64,000 nucleotides of DNA from Gracilaria gracilis (Eukaryota > Rhodophyta > Florideophyceae > Gracilariales > Gracilariaceae). The stretch lies in the NCBI GenBank assembly GCA_030374805.1, contig JARGSG010000103.1, positions 62,001-126,000 of the forward strand. Direction: 5' to 3'. The notes below the pieces were generated by a model. It was not told the DNA's origin. It was given only the letters and a program-made list of their open reading frames with translations, and did no database searches. Positions 28,643 to 38,269 of the stretch are shown here, piece after piece; the first letter of the stretch is position 1, and every line of letters begins with the position of its first letter. The translations under genes were made by a program, and so were the position numbers.

Positions 28643-30472
28643 CTATCGTTTTCGGCGCTTGGAGCTTGAAGTGACTGCCTTCTTGTACAGAGTATCTCCT
28701 CTCAGTAGAGCTCGTAATCTCAATAATTCAGCCTGGTCCGTTTGGTATTGCCTCAATTCACGCCGATGGTACGCATCTGTCTTCGTCAGGATAACTTTCG
28801 TTTCTAATCCACGTCCCGTTATTTTAGCCACAGCACTATGATGTTCTTTGATGTTGTAATCCTCATAAAATCGTCCTGTGACGAAGTTACGAGCTTCCTT
28901 CACCGACGAAAATGCATCATAGGTAAACTGAAGTTGTTTTCCACGAAGAAATTCTGTCAGTGGAGAATGGCCTTTAACAAACGCCTCTCTCTGCTCATTC
29001 GTCTCTTTAGGTTTGGGATATTCAAGCTTCTGAACCAGGATCTTGATCAACTTTCTCGCATGTTTGCAGTCCATTGCCTCAGAAAAGTTCTCACAGTGCA
29101 CTAACCCTCGAAGAAGTTCAACGTTCTCTTCTGATACTACTCTATCTACGAAAGCACCCAACAAGCCAGCATCAAGCTCTCGCCAAGATAACAGAGTCGA
29201 GAACACGTTTACGAAAGGCTCAGTCCTGTTGCATGCTTTTCCACACAAATACCCCGGAAGGTTTTGAGTTCCACTTTCCTCACTGTCATCATCGCAAAGC
29301 TCCTTGAAAGCTTTAGAAACGAAAACGTTTAGTACAGACCGAAAACCTTCCATGGCCCGTTCAGTACCTTTGTTTCTCAGGATAGTGCTTATCCCAAGAA
29401 TTACCTGGCTTAATTCTTGTACCGAAAGCGATAGCATACGCTGCAGCATATTCGTCTGCAATTCAGCCGACCCAGAAACGAGTACAAAAGTTAACAAGGA
29501 AGCAGTGTTCTTGAACGGAAATTCTATTGAACAAATGTATTCCATTGCCACCCTGCTCAATTCGTTAACAACATCGGGGTCCACAACTTCTCTCTGAAGC
29601 AGGTCAACCAGGTGATAGCAGTGGATAGCTTTATCGGGCTGAGTGGATCGAATGACTGAAATTACGTCATGACTGACCGCTTTCCAGCCCAACAACTTGA
29701 CGGCTTCCGCGACAGCGTAAATCTTTCTCTCGGATGAGCATCCATCATACCTTCTTAGAGGTACGGAATCAGTCGAATCCGAAATGGTTGACATGCTCTT
29801 TAACAAGGTCATAGCACATTCTTTGTTCTTCACATGACAGGCAATCTCCAACAAATGTGTGATATACTTCCGTGAAGTTCCCGGGTCAGATGAAAGATAT
29901 GAAGTAGCTCTTCGAAGCATATTAGATGTGTTCGTAGTCGGAATTGATGAAGTAGCGCGAAGAACTTGGACTGCTAGACCGAAATTTGATTCGCACAACA
30001 TTGCGAAGTCCCCAGACTTCGGCCATATCATAAGTGCAGGAATTGTATGCTCCAAACAACTTTCTGCTTTCTTACGCCGATGGGAACTCTCATAATTCGT
30101 GTCCTCGTCAAGAACTTCCTTATCTTTAGAAATTCTTACGTGAAAGCCTGAAACCTCGGTATCGTCCTGGTCAATGACCTTCAAAATTGATATGTTCTTT
30201 TGATCTGTCGCAAAACATTTCATGAGAACGAGTAACATCGAAAATCTTCCGCTTCTTCGGATATGAACTGCAATTATTGCATCCTCTTCAACAAGATTCG
30301 AGAAGTACAATTCCTCTTCGGGGTAATCATGCTTGAAAGGTATTAGCAATTTGGCTGGACTGTGATCAGCAGACATTTGCTCCCATGTGTCGCACGCGTC
30401 TGACAGTATTTCTACACAACTTGACGATACTCTAATAGCCCGGTTGAACTTGTTTCGAAGTCGAGCGTCCAT
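28643..30472 (-). CDS. Unknown intact protein (609 aa)
   Basis: The ATG at 30472 opens an uninterrupted frame starting MDARLRNKFNRAIRVSS. Residues 60-110 look beta-rich (DAIIAVHIRRSGRFSMLLVL). The middle is helical and repeat-like, possibly an alpha-solenoid (LLEIACHVKNKECAMTLLKS, LVDLLQREVVDPDVVNELSR). The C-terminal 130 residues form a distinct block (SPLTEFLRGKQLQFTYDAFS, then VKEARNFVTGRF and GRGLETKVILTKT). The tail is basic (SSSKRRKR), so nuclear localisation is possible. The C-terminal block resembles, from memory and with low confidence, a short module at the C termini of some fungal and protist proteins of unknown function. No catalytic motif was recognised. Confidence 0.6.
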   Translation of the reverse strand: MDARLRNKFNRAIRVSSSCVEILSDACDTWEQMSADHSPAKLLIPFKHDYPEEELYFSNLVEEDAIIAVHIRRSGRFSMLLVLMKCFATDQKNISILKVIDQDDTEVSGFHVRISKDKEVLDEDTNYESSHRRKKAESCLEHTIPALMIWPKSGDFAMLCESNFGLAVQVLRATSSIPTTNTSNMLRRATSYLSSDPGTSRKYITHLLEIACHVKNKECAMTLLKSMSTISDSTDSVPLRRYDGCSSERKIYAVAEAVKLLGWKAVSHDVISVIRSTQPDKAIHCYHLVDLLQREVVDPDVVNELSRVAMEYICSIEFPFKNTASLLTFVLVSGSAELQTNMLQRMLSLSVQELSQVILGISTILRNKGTERAMEGFRSVLNVFVSKAFKELCDDDSEESGTQNLPGYLCGKACNRTEPFVNVFSTLLSWRELDAGLLGAFVDRVVSEENVELLRGLVHCENFSEAMDCKHARKLIKILVQKLEYPKPKETNEQREAFVKGHSPLTEFLRGKQLQFTYDAFSSVKEARNFVTGRFYEDYNIKEHHSAVAKITGRGLETKVILTKTDAYHRRELRQYQTDQAELLRLRALLRGDTLYKKAVTSSSKRRKR

Positions 30473-32942
30473 ATGAGGCCAATGGCAGGGGGGCTGATAG
30501 GAGGGTGTTTTGGGTTAGCAGGTATGAAGGCGGCCGGAATCCGAAAGGTAAAGCCAAGTTGCACCAACAGGGTTGAGCAAGACAATTCATGGAACCAAGA
30601 GCAACACCATCACGCAGCTTACCCCAGGGGTACTAGAAAGTACCGACGGTAGCTTCCGTACTGGAGTACTACTCGTTCGGCTTGTACACGTACAAGAGAA
30701 ACAGAGACTTTGTTGTACACGTACGTTACAAAGTGCAGTATGCACGAGTTTTAATCAAAACGAAGTTCAGCGCAGCGGCCAGGACAGAACGCAGTACTGA
30801 ACGCTTCAGTGCGTTCCCTTAGAGCGTACCAACGGTAGCCCTCTTACCCCCATCGATGCGTTCTGTCCTGGCCACCTCGGCCGGATGTGCGATACTATGT
30901 GGTTAACCCTTGACATGTCGACCCTCAGGGTTAACCCTTGTCCTGGAGTGGACCCCCTGGACATCACACCAGGCCCCGGCGAATGCACCTTACCAGCTCA
31001 GGGAGCCAATCTCCGAAATTATTTTGTCACGGTGACACCATGTCCATGTTGTCCTCACAAGCCCCCTTTGTGCGTGTTCATCATGATGGCTGCTTCGTCA
31101 CGATAACAACGAATTCCGTCATTTATGCCGCCTTTTCAGCAAAAAGCCACGGGAGCGTGCTGTAGATACATTCTTTTGCTTGGCGTGGACTTCTTGAAAG
31201 CCGGAGTTTGGTAGGTATGACGGTACCATGTACCGGGAGAAAGAGACGTCTGTTTATCTTGTGCCGAATACGTTCTTCGCGTTTTGACCGTCCTCTTTCT
31301 CCAACAGTAAGTCAAGTCTGATGGAGAAGGATACCAAGAATGCCTTTACTTATGTAACGGCCATAGAAGCACGCCGCCCCTCCAGTTGCGTACTCGCTGG
31401 AAACATCGACGGATATGGTAAATGTAAGCGTGCACTTCTGATCTACATGTATGCTCTTTAATGTTCTTCGTTCTGACTGTTGGTATCTTGGCCCCATATC
31501 CTGCCGGACCTTGATTTTCGGCAGCCTACAACTTAGACTCTGAACTATTTGGACTGGCAACCGGGCGGAGATATTCAGAGCATCTCCCGGAAGGTGAACT
31601 CTATGAATCGGTGTTTCGCAAGCTGTTTCCCACGATTCGACCCACAGACTCATCGGATATATATATATTGCTTGCTTGAATTCGCTGTGAGAAAGCGCCT
31701 CAGAAGGGTTAACAGCAACTGTGTGAATGGCATTTGGTTTAGAAGTGTTTTGCTCGGACAACGCAAAGCGGACACGAAATCCTTTGAAGACTTGAATGAA
31801 GACGTCGTCAAGAAGACCGTGAGTTCAGTCAGAGCTCGATGTGATCAAAGGCTATTATCCGAGCCCCACTGGAACGACCACGAAGCGCATCCATCATGCA
31901 GGCCTTTATGCATTCGAGACAGGCTCTTTGTACGACAAAGTCAACCCATTTCCTGATACCCAAACTAGCTGTAAAGGGCTCCCGAGCTGGATTCGGTTTC
32001 CGATTTCACTTCGGGTCACGTTGCCAAAAGTTTTTCAGCATCAAATCTAGTATCTCGGCCGGAAGGTTACGAAGTTGCCTGAGTTTGACTCTGGCGATCC
32101 CTCCAGACTTGATGTTTCTTTCCATTTTTTCGACTTGCCCTCGCGGCACCACGAACCACTCCATCATGGGCGTTCTGCGCAGTCAGCTTCGGGAAGGTCT
32201 CGCAATAATCCATGTTTGCCACCTCTGGAAGGGCAAGGAGGGTGGTTAGGCCTTTCTAAATATCCGATTCAAAACCGTTCTGGTTTGGTTTGCGTTCGCT
32301 GCTTCATGAATTTCGTTTTAGATCTACTGGATGTGCGCCGCTGCATGATGCAGGCCTTGCGGTACCAACGGTACCGTTGATAAGCTTTGCACTGCGAACG
32401 ACTATGACATATGATGTATGCATATGTATTTATTGGGTTCCATTCCGTACCCTCCGAAAAGGGTACAGACCCGGCACCCAAGTTACAATCGAGCTAGTCC
32501 AATTCCTTCAAGCGAGTCTGCACTGCAGTCATTGCCATTTATTTTTACTCCAACGCTTGTCGCCCGTTAACGCTGTTGGTATCGTCATATCCATCATCGG
32601 CGTTTCATATGCGAACGCAGGGCGAGGTCCGTAAAGAAAGCGAAAATGTACAAAAGCACAGACCCAACCTTTCGCTCCAACCGAGAACAAAATGTTTTAC
32701 GTCCGGCTCTTGTCAATATGGCCCTGGATGTAACTAGCCGCGAGCTGTCCCAGCGAGATGTCCCACTGCCCATGAGCTCAAGTTTGCAAAGGTATGACAA
32801 ATGCTCCGCATTGCGGAGAACTCTCGCTAACTTCTTCCGTCGTAGCAATATCACACCAAGCAAACTCTAACTTCAGATCATAGCACAGCCTCAACCCTTG
32901 TTGTAAAGTCTAAATAATCCGAATTGCGTTAACGATTGTACA
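30473..32942. other. Long non-coding interval with inverted repeats and dispersed motifs
   Basis: No gene is supported. It contains a motif variant (taccgacggta) at 30641-30651, the exact form at 30826-30837 within a 17-bp inverted repeat, and a doubled form at 32361-32380. Frames at 31312-31761 and 31549-31956 overlap on opposite strands without a recognisable domain. A short AT run lies at 31659-31670. Confidence 0.45.
30777..30873. repeat. 17-bp perfect inverted repeat around a 63-bp loop
   Basis: GGCCAGGACAGAACGCA (30777-30793) and TGCGTTCTGTCCTGGCC (30857-30873) are exact inverted copies. The loop carries GTACCAACGGTA at 30826-30837. Confidence 0.9.
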
Positions 32943-32945
32943 CAG

Positions 32946-33179
32946 GAAAAAGAGCTCGAAGACAAATTGCCTCGTTTTGTTGAGGCCGACACATCTCTAG
33001 AAACCAAAGTGGATGAAAAAACGGGCGAGATCCTCTGCTCCGTAATGGGTGAGCTACATTTGGAAGTAACCGTGAGGGGAATGAAACGCTCATTGCAATT
33101 CCCCATACATGTTTCTAAGCCTAGGTTTTCATATCGTGAGAGCGTTAACCCTTGCAAGTATAGAATAATCAACATCTAG
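32946..33179 (+). pseudogene. Elongation factor G fragment (domain III region)
   Basis: EKELEDKLPRFVEADTSLET, then KVDEKTGEILCSVMGELHLE, HVSKPRFSYRES match the EF-G segment 'L.rf..eDpt......ett.ge.ii.gmGELHLEi' to 'gkP.v.YRE'. The homology begins right after a tacacag that could be a 3' splice site and stops at a TAG at 33177-33179. The GTPase domain and domains IV-V were not found nearby. This is either an isolated exon or a pseudogene fragment; the latter fits the neighbourhood. EF-G drives ribosome translocation in bacteria and organelles. Confidence 0.75.
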
Positions 33180-33396
33180 TAGTCTTGAGAGGAACGAAGT
33201 TTCTTTACGAAGGCGTGAGACTTTTCCAGGTATGTAAGCTATTAAAGCGCTGGACATGGTGAGCTGCAAAGACTCATTGTTCGTATAGCGAGATGGGGTA
33301 TGCTTCGGGTTCTTGATCTCAGTCCATAGGTTTGTGCCACCTTTGCCATGCTTGTAGATGTTGGAGTACTGTTCCGTACGCGCAGTATACATATAC

Positions 33397-33792
33397 TCAC
33401 TTGCTGTATGGTAAACCGGATTGTTCTTGTTTCGGAACTTCGACATCCTCTCCAGCGTTGCCTTGACCCTGAGCCTTCTTGAGCTCTTCGGTCCTCATGT
33501 TGAGCTCCCTCTCAGTTTTCAATAATTCTCGTTCAAGCCTCAGTATCCCACCTTCTCTTCTGGCGAACTCATCCACCTCATTGCTCGAGATATCTGTTGC
33601 GCAAAGAATACCTTTTCTTAACTTCTTCACATTCCGACGTTCTTCCGTCAGACGTTGCTCAAGTTCAACAACCTTGTCCACCAACCCCGCTACCTCATCG
33701 TTGACTAGATCTCCTAGAAACTCTTTTGCTGTAACTGGAGTAACGTCCTCAGCCTCGGAATGATGCAGCTCGAAAGATTGCCCATTTCCCAT
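33397..33792 (-). CDS. Small coiled-coil protein (131 aa)
   Basis: From the ATG at 33792 the frame reads MGNGQSFELHHSEAED, then a heptad-rich coiled coil (VVELEQRLTEERRNVKKLRK, LRLERELLKTERELNMRTEE) and a polar tail. The frame stays open 20 codons further upstream, and part of that (VKFIFLVLVFI) is hydrophobic. A secreted or anchored form could arise if translation or splicing starts there, but no ATG precedes it. No family is recognised. Confidence 0.4.
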   Translation of the reverse strand: MGNGQSFELHHSEAEDVTPVTAKEFLGDLVNDEVAGLVDKVVELEQRLTEERRNVKKLRKGILCATDISSNEVDEFARREGGILRLERELLKTERELNMRTEELKKAQGQGNAGEDVEVPKQEQSGLPYSK

Positions 33793-33825
33793 AATGAAAA
33801 CTAAGACAAGGAAGATAAACTTCAC

Positions 33826-34162
33826 TCCTGAAGAACCTGCTATGCGAAAAAACTACAAACCCAGTTTCTTGCAACAGCAACCTTGAGAGTACCTTCGTAC
33901 CAGTGCTAGGTAGGTGGAGGTTATTCGTTTTCTCTCTAGCAAACTGGCGAAGATTGACCACAGGACGCGTTCCAGATGATGCTGAAATCTGGATCATGCG
34001 AAGTCTTTGCGCAAGCATGCAACTACCTGACCCTTTGGTACGACGGTACGAAAGGTACAGTTGTGGTGCTATTTCTAGTACACTCTCACAACAGTACAGT
34101 TATGGAAAGACGACTGAGCTACAGGAGAGGAGTAAAACGCAACACGACGGCTACAGTGCTAC
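33826..34162. other. Non-coding flank of the piggyBac element
   Basis: No gene is supported. A GGTAC-rich cluster lies at 34037-34058. GTACACTCTCACAACAGTAC at 34078-34097 is repeated exactly at 37791-37810 on the other side of the piggyBac element. Confidence 0.6.
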
Positions 34163-34184
34163 TTAACCCTTTGAGACCTGGAAT

Positions 34185-34214
34185 TTCTTATGTCTACAAT
34201 AGTAGACATAAGAA
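34185..34214. repeat. Left subterminal hairpin of the piggyBac element
   Basis: TTCTTATGTCTAC, aata, GTAGACATAAGAA: 13-bp perfect arms, starting 18 bp inside the left end. It is probably a transposase-binding site, inferred from position and recurrence at the other end. Confidence 0.85.
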
Positions 34215-34789
34215 CAAGCCAGTAAGAAGTCAAGGTGGATCACACGTGGTTGGCTCTCAGACGCGTTGAAGTTGATTGAAAGGCGCGTTTGCTTCCACCT
34301 GCAGAGCAAGTGCACTTTATGCAGCTGCCCCCACCCTGCGCAGCCGTGCGAGTCATGGCACCCACCAGATCTCGGTCTTTCCCATGGGCGCTCAGAACCG
34401 TGCCGTTCACTAATATCCTTTATGTGACAACCATGCTCCGCGGAAACTTCGTCCTTTGAGAGCACTACTGCGCTATCGCGTAAAGTGGTCGTGCCGTCCC
34501 ATCGCACCCGCCATCTAGCACAACAAAAAAAGGAACGTTTGTCCCGTACTGCCACGCCCTTCTGTCATTTCCACCGCTCTACTGAATACATTCTCTTGGA
34601 CACTGCCGCGCTAGCCAGTGTACTCGGAAGCCGGGTGTGGTGTGTACCACTCCGTTGCCTTCGTTATCGTGGCTATCGCGCTCGGCAAAACTACAGTGGC
34701 CACGACCAACAATTGCAATAGCGTACTACTCTCCTCGACTTGTGTGCTACACGAATGCGCAAAGAGCGCACGAAGAACTGGGCACAGAT

Positions 34790-35314
34790 ATGGAGAACGA
34801 GCATATACTAGGGTGGTGTCCCAATACGTCAGGGGACACGAGCAAGCACCAGCTCACAATCGACACACAGCAGGAGTCGAACACACAGAGTGAAGGCCAA
34901 GCCAGATCTACACACGATAGCGAAATCGTAAAGATTACAGACGGGCGCACTTTGGTTACGTGGTCTGCTCCCCCGCATCAGGAGGCCGGTGTAGAAGGAA
35001 GCTTTGCGCAGAAGATCCCCGTTCAAACCAGGGATAATGAAGATGTCGCTTGCCTCAAATGCGGCGGAACTCCTTGCTATTGGGTACAGTTTGGCTCGTT
35101 GATTGTGGATAAGACAAGGACCCAATTCCCATTATCTGCTAGTGCGCAATTCAACAATCAAGCGCGAAAAAGCCCGTACAAGACATACATCTATGAGCGC
35201 CACGGCTTCCTGGGCAGCGGCCAGAGAATACAGATCCCGCATTGCGCTTTGGAGGGAATACGCGCAGTTTGGCCGGACGACGCCGGACACTACATGGGGT
35301 TCAAGGAAGAGTAA
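34790..35314 (+). CDS. Accessory protein of the piggyBac element (174 aa)
   Basis: From the ATG at 34790 the protein begins MENEHILGWCPNTSGDTSKH. It has a Cys-containing core (VACLKCGGTPCYWVQFGSLI) and ends with a conserved-looking block (YKTYIYERHGFLGSGQRIQI, PHCALEGIRAVWPDDAGHYM, GFK). I recall a similar pattern, with a Cys/Trp core followed by 'hG.LG.g.R...P.C....IR..yPd..g.YmGF', in small proteins carried by transposons of protists and invertebrates; this is memory, not a search result. Its stop codon is 2 bp from the transposase stop codon in convergent orientation. The upstream open frame (from 34637) shows no conservation-like pattern. The role is unknown, perhaps DNA binding or regulation of transposition. 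Confidence 0.6.
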   Translation: MENEHILGWCPNTSGDTSKHQLTIDTQQESNTQSEGQARSTHDSEIVKITDGRTLVTWSAPPHQEAGVEGSFAQKIPVQTRDNEDVACLKCGGTPCYWVQFGSLIVDKTRTQFPLSASAQFNNQARKSPYKTYIYERHGFLGSGQRIQIPHCALEGIRAVWPDDAGHYMGFKEE

Positions 35315-35316
35315 GT

Positions 35317-37440
35317 TTACGGTTTGTGCACCAAATTGGCAGTAGATAGACTACTTGTGACACAGTTTGGCCTGTTGCGGTGAGGTTTGCTGTGCAGCGC
35401 CTGCTGAGCAGAATGGATAGTATCGTATATCTCTGGACGTGACTGTCTCAACTGCTCCTTATTATGAAACAAAGAGAAACAATTCACATGGAAACCTCTC
35501 TTGCACTGGGTGCAAGAGTACTTGGTATAGCCCTTGCGAAGTGATCGCGACAGCAGCCTGCACAGAACGCATTGAACTCGCTTACCTTCTACAGTTTCGA
35601 GCAGGACATGCGGTGATGATGACTGGGCCTCTACGGTAAGATGCACCCCCGAATTGTTATCCCCTGCACTGATTGGAGTAAGCGATGCTCGCTTTTGCTT
35701 GTATTCCACATGTTCTTGAACCAGTTGCATTACAATGCGCTGTTTCATACCCGAAATATGAATGACTGTGTCACCGTGTGGGGTTATCGCTTTCAGAAGT
35801 CCGTGGCCGTTTAGGATGCAGGCGTCCAGCGTGAATGTCAAGAGACTCATTGGTACTCGTCTTTCTCTGCGTAGTGTTGCTATAGTTGAGCGTAGCTGAT
35901 CGAAGCGATCAACGCCGTTCATAAATAAATTGTAAGCGACGATGACGGCGGGAACCTGCAGAGTTGTGCGTCGTAATGATTCGGCGCCAATCCAACGCTG
36001 AAGAGGTGCGAGCCCATGTACGCATTTGATAGAATGCTCATCGGGTGAATGAATTCTAGCAGTTGGCGTGTCCGCCAAATCATTGGTGTAAAACGAGACC
36101 ACCGAGCGGTCTTTGAATACTAGAAAGCCTGTTTTGTCCGCTACACGGATCGGATCGCTTGCACGCGCTCCTTTTTCGTAGACCTGGACCAACCGCCATT
36201 CTCCTCGACGCTCGTGCTTCAATGCTTCAATAACTTCTTTTAAAGCAGGACGGTTTATACCATCCACGTTATTAAACCTTACAGTTCCTAATACCTTGCA
36301 TTCGTCGTCACTGAGAACTCGTAGTTGTTTCGCTAGCAGATGTCTCGTGTAAAAGTTGTCCATAACAACCAGACGACTATTGACCTGCGTTGGGTGAAGA
36401 CAGGTTTGATGCGCAATTTGAGCGCACCAAAGAGCAGAGGGCGACGACTTGGGAAGCAGCTTGCCATCAACCTTAGGTTCCACTGCTCCTCTTAGGTCTC
36501 GAAAAACCTTGGTGTACCTCTCCACAGGTGCCTCTCCACTTTTGTTTCCAGATCCGTTATCCTGAAATGAATGTAAATATGCATGCGACCAGCCTACAAC
36601 TGCATAAAACCGTATCCCAAATTTGACTGGTTTAGACTTCATGTAAGAACGAGCGCGAGTTCGAGCTTTGCAGCGTACTGTGTTTTCATCAAGCGAGCTA
36701 ATACCTACCGGAATGGCAATCGTAGCCGCATTGCGAGCGAAATGTTCGAGAAGGTGGCGACAATGCCACAAGGGATCTGTACATGCAACGTCATGGTCGT
36801 AGGATGGATAAATTCGTAAAGCAGATCGAATGTTTAGGAACACATCACGTCCCATGACCTTCTTGAAAAAGGAGTTTCCCAACAAGTCGTTCGAAGACCA
36901 GTAGTCTCGAAGCCTGTTCAAGCGGTGTAATGATGAGGCGAGCTCAAGTCCGAGATATGCAAGCAGTTCGTCCCTTCGCAAGGGCTTGGTCCGTTTCCCT
37001 CTTCTACATAGCTCTTTGCCAGTCCAGGTTCGAATGCAATTGAGAAAAGTGCCGTTCAGAAATAGCATAAACAGCCCTAGTTCGCCCCTATGTTCATATG
37101 CCCTCCGTATCAGCGCCTCTTTTGCTAAGTACAATCCGCTTTTTTTCCGCCATTGCGCGCAATATGGCACATTGTCGTACAAGCCTGATTCTTCTGCTGC
37201 TCCCAATGCAGAGACAACGAATTCTTCGGGATCGTCTTCATCGTAGCAGTACTGACCGACCGTGTCAAAGTTGCATTCATGTTCGTTTGAGAGCATTGGT
37301 TGTTTTTCTGCGACGCTTAGAACTGGCAACAAAACTGGAGGCGTAGGCATAATGTTCTTGACGAAGCTGGATCTTGTGTTGCCATGGACACAGCGCCGCA
37401 AATTGTCCAAGCATTTTGGCGGTCGGAAAGCTCTGCTCAT
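35317..37440 (-). CDS. piggyBac (DDE_Tnp_1_7) transposase, 707 aa
   Basis: The ATG at 37440 opens an intact frame. The catalytic acids lie in GISSLDENTVRCKARTRARS (D about 251), LVVMDNFYTRHLLAKQL (D about 361) and YNLFMNGVDRFDQLRS (D about 511/514), which is the piggyBac D-D-D pattern. The C terminus holds a Cys/His-rich zinc domain (CVLCRLLSRSLRKGYTKYSC, then CKRGFHVNCF), the usual end-binding module of the family. N-terminal residues 1-100 are acidic (CYDEDDPEEF). Family enzymes excise and reinsert at TTAA without leaving a footprint. Length and motif order are normal, so the enzyme may be active. Confidence 0.93.
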   Translation of the reverse strand: MSRAFRPPKCLDNLRRCVHGNTRSSFVKNIMPTPPVLLPVLSVAEKQPMLSNEHECNFDTVGQYCYDEDDPEEFVVSALGAAEESGLYDNVPYCAQWRKKSGLYLAKEALIRRAYEHRGELGLFMLFLNGTFLNCIRTWTGKELCRRGKRTKPLRRDELLAYLGLELASSLHRLNRLRDYWSSNDLLGNSFFKKVMGRDVFLNIRSALRIYPSYDHDVACTDPLWHCRHLLEHFARNAATIAIPVGISSLDENTVRCKARTRARSYMKSKPVKFGIRFYAVVGWSHAYLHSFQDNGSGNKSGEAPVERYTKVFRDLRGAVEPKVDGKLLPKSSPSALWCAQIAHQTCLHPTQVNSRLVVMDNFYTRHLLAKQLRVLSDDECKVLGTVRFNNVDGINRPALKEVIEALKHERRGEWRLVQVYEKGARASDPIRVADKTGFLVFKDRSVVSFYTNDLADTPTARIHSPDEHSIKCVHGLAPLQRWIGAESLRRTTLQVPAVIVAYNLFMNGVDRFDQLRSTIATLRRERRVPMSLLTFTLDACILNGHGLLKAITPHGDTVIHISGMKQRIVMQLVQEHVEYKQKRASLTPISAGDNNSGVHLTVEAQSSSPHVLLETVEGKRVQCVLCRLLSRSLRKGYTKYSCTQCKRGFHVNCFSLFHNKEQLRQSRPEIYDTIHSAQQALHSKPHRNRPNCVTSSLSTANLVHKP

Positions 37441-37652
37441 GTGCTTTTAGTCGGCCATGAAGTCCACTGAATTTGTTGGATGCACTCTGTTTGGGTGAGA
37501 TTGTGTGAGATGCAGCTTTGCTGATCTGCGACGCAAATTACGGCGCTACGCTGCCAGTACGCTTTCCATTGGAGCAATACAGCTCCACATTATCGTTATC
37601 AATTGGTAGCAATCAGTCAACATCTCACCAATTGCCAATAAGGACGATTTTC

Positions 37653-37678
37653 CTTATGTCTACTATTGTAGACATAAG
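37653..37678. repeat. Right internal hairpin of the piggyBac element
   Basis: CTTATGTCTAC, tatt, GTAGACATAAG: 11-bp perfect arms with the same core as the left hairpin. Confidence 0.85.
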
Positions 37679-37740
37679 AATCTAAACCACCTGGCAGTCC
37701 GTCGACCAATTGGTTTTACTGTCACCCAATCAGGTTTACT

Positions 37741-37768
37741 TCTTATGTCTACATATGTAGACATAAGA
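37741..37768. repeat. Right subterminal palindrome of the piggyBac element
   Basis: This is a perfect 28-bp palindrome, TCTTATGTCTACAT followed directly by ATGTAGACATAAGA, 17 bp from the right end. It mirrors the left hairpin. Confidence 0.9.
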
Positions 37769-37789
37769 TTTCAGTTCTTAAAGGGTTAA

Positions 37790-38269
37790 AGTACACTCTC
37801 ACAACAGTACGGTACCCGTCGTACCGTCAACGGTGCTCAATGCTCAGATCGAATGAATGGACCAACTGTTGACTGCCATTCGAAAAATATTGCACTCAAA
37901 GAAGGCTTACAGTGCTTTGAATGTAATTTGAATGCCATTCAAACCGTTCTCGTCGCTGCTCATTCATATCAATTGAATGCATTTGAATGATTTTGTACTG
38001 AAAACGACTTTTAATACCATGTTTACATACCCCGGCATATCGGCGATATATCAAGGTCAGACCCTGCGCCTCTCTCGGAACGGTGCTACAAGCAGTCTGG
38101 ATAGATGTATAATCAAGATCAAGATAAGATGCCAAACCGGTGTGGTCACACCAACTACCACCGTTCTTGAACTCCGTACGTAGTGGTATATATATATTTC
38201 TCGTACCACGTCCTTGTTTTGATCCTTCATTGGTCTGAAGATCCAAGCTTGAGAACGAGAGAGAGAGAG
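37790..38269. other. Non-coding interval
   Basis: It contains the 20-bp repeat GTACACTCTCACAACAGTAC (37791-37810), a GGTAC-rich segment (ggtacccgtcgtaccgtc) just after it and a (TA)n run at 38188-38197. No gene is seen. Confidence 0.45.

Larger units (their letters stand above)
34163..37789. mobile_element. piggyBac-type transposon with TTAA target duplications
   Basis: TTAA at 34163-34166 and 37786-37789 flank a 3,619-bp element. It begins CCCTTTGAGACCTG and ends in the inverted form CAGTTCTTAAAGGG (12 of 14 matching). This is the piggyBac signature: TTAA target and CCYT ends. Three subterminal hairpins share TTATGTCTAC and its complement, one near the left end and two near the right. It carries an intact transposase on the minus strand and a convergent accessory gene on the plus strand. 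An open transposase, clean ends and intact target sites suggest a young, possibly autonomous copy. Confidence 0.9.

Noticed and set aside
31312-32250. Possible Ty1/copia reverse transcriptase remnant on the minus strand
   Set aside because: Only weak look-alikes (for example DYCETF) were seen, with no ordered set of RT motifs.
33793-33852. Signal peptide (VKFIFLVLVFI) on the coiled-coil protein
   Set aside because: The hydrophobic stretch precedes the first ATG and would need a non-ATG start or an unseen exon.
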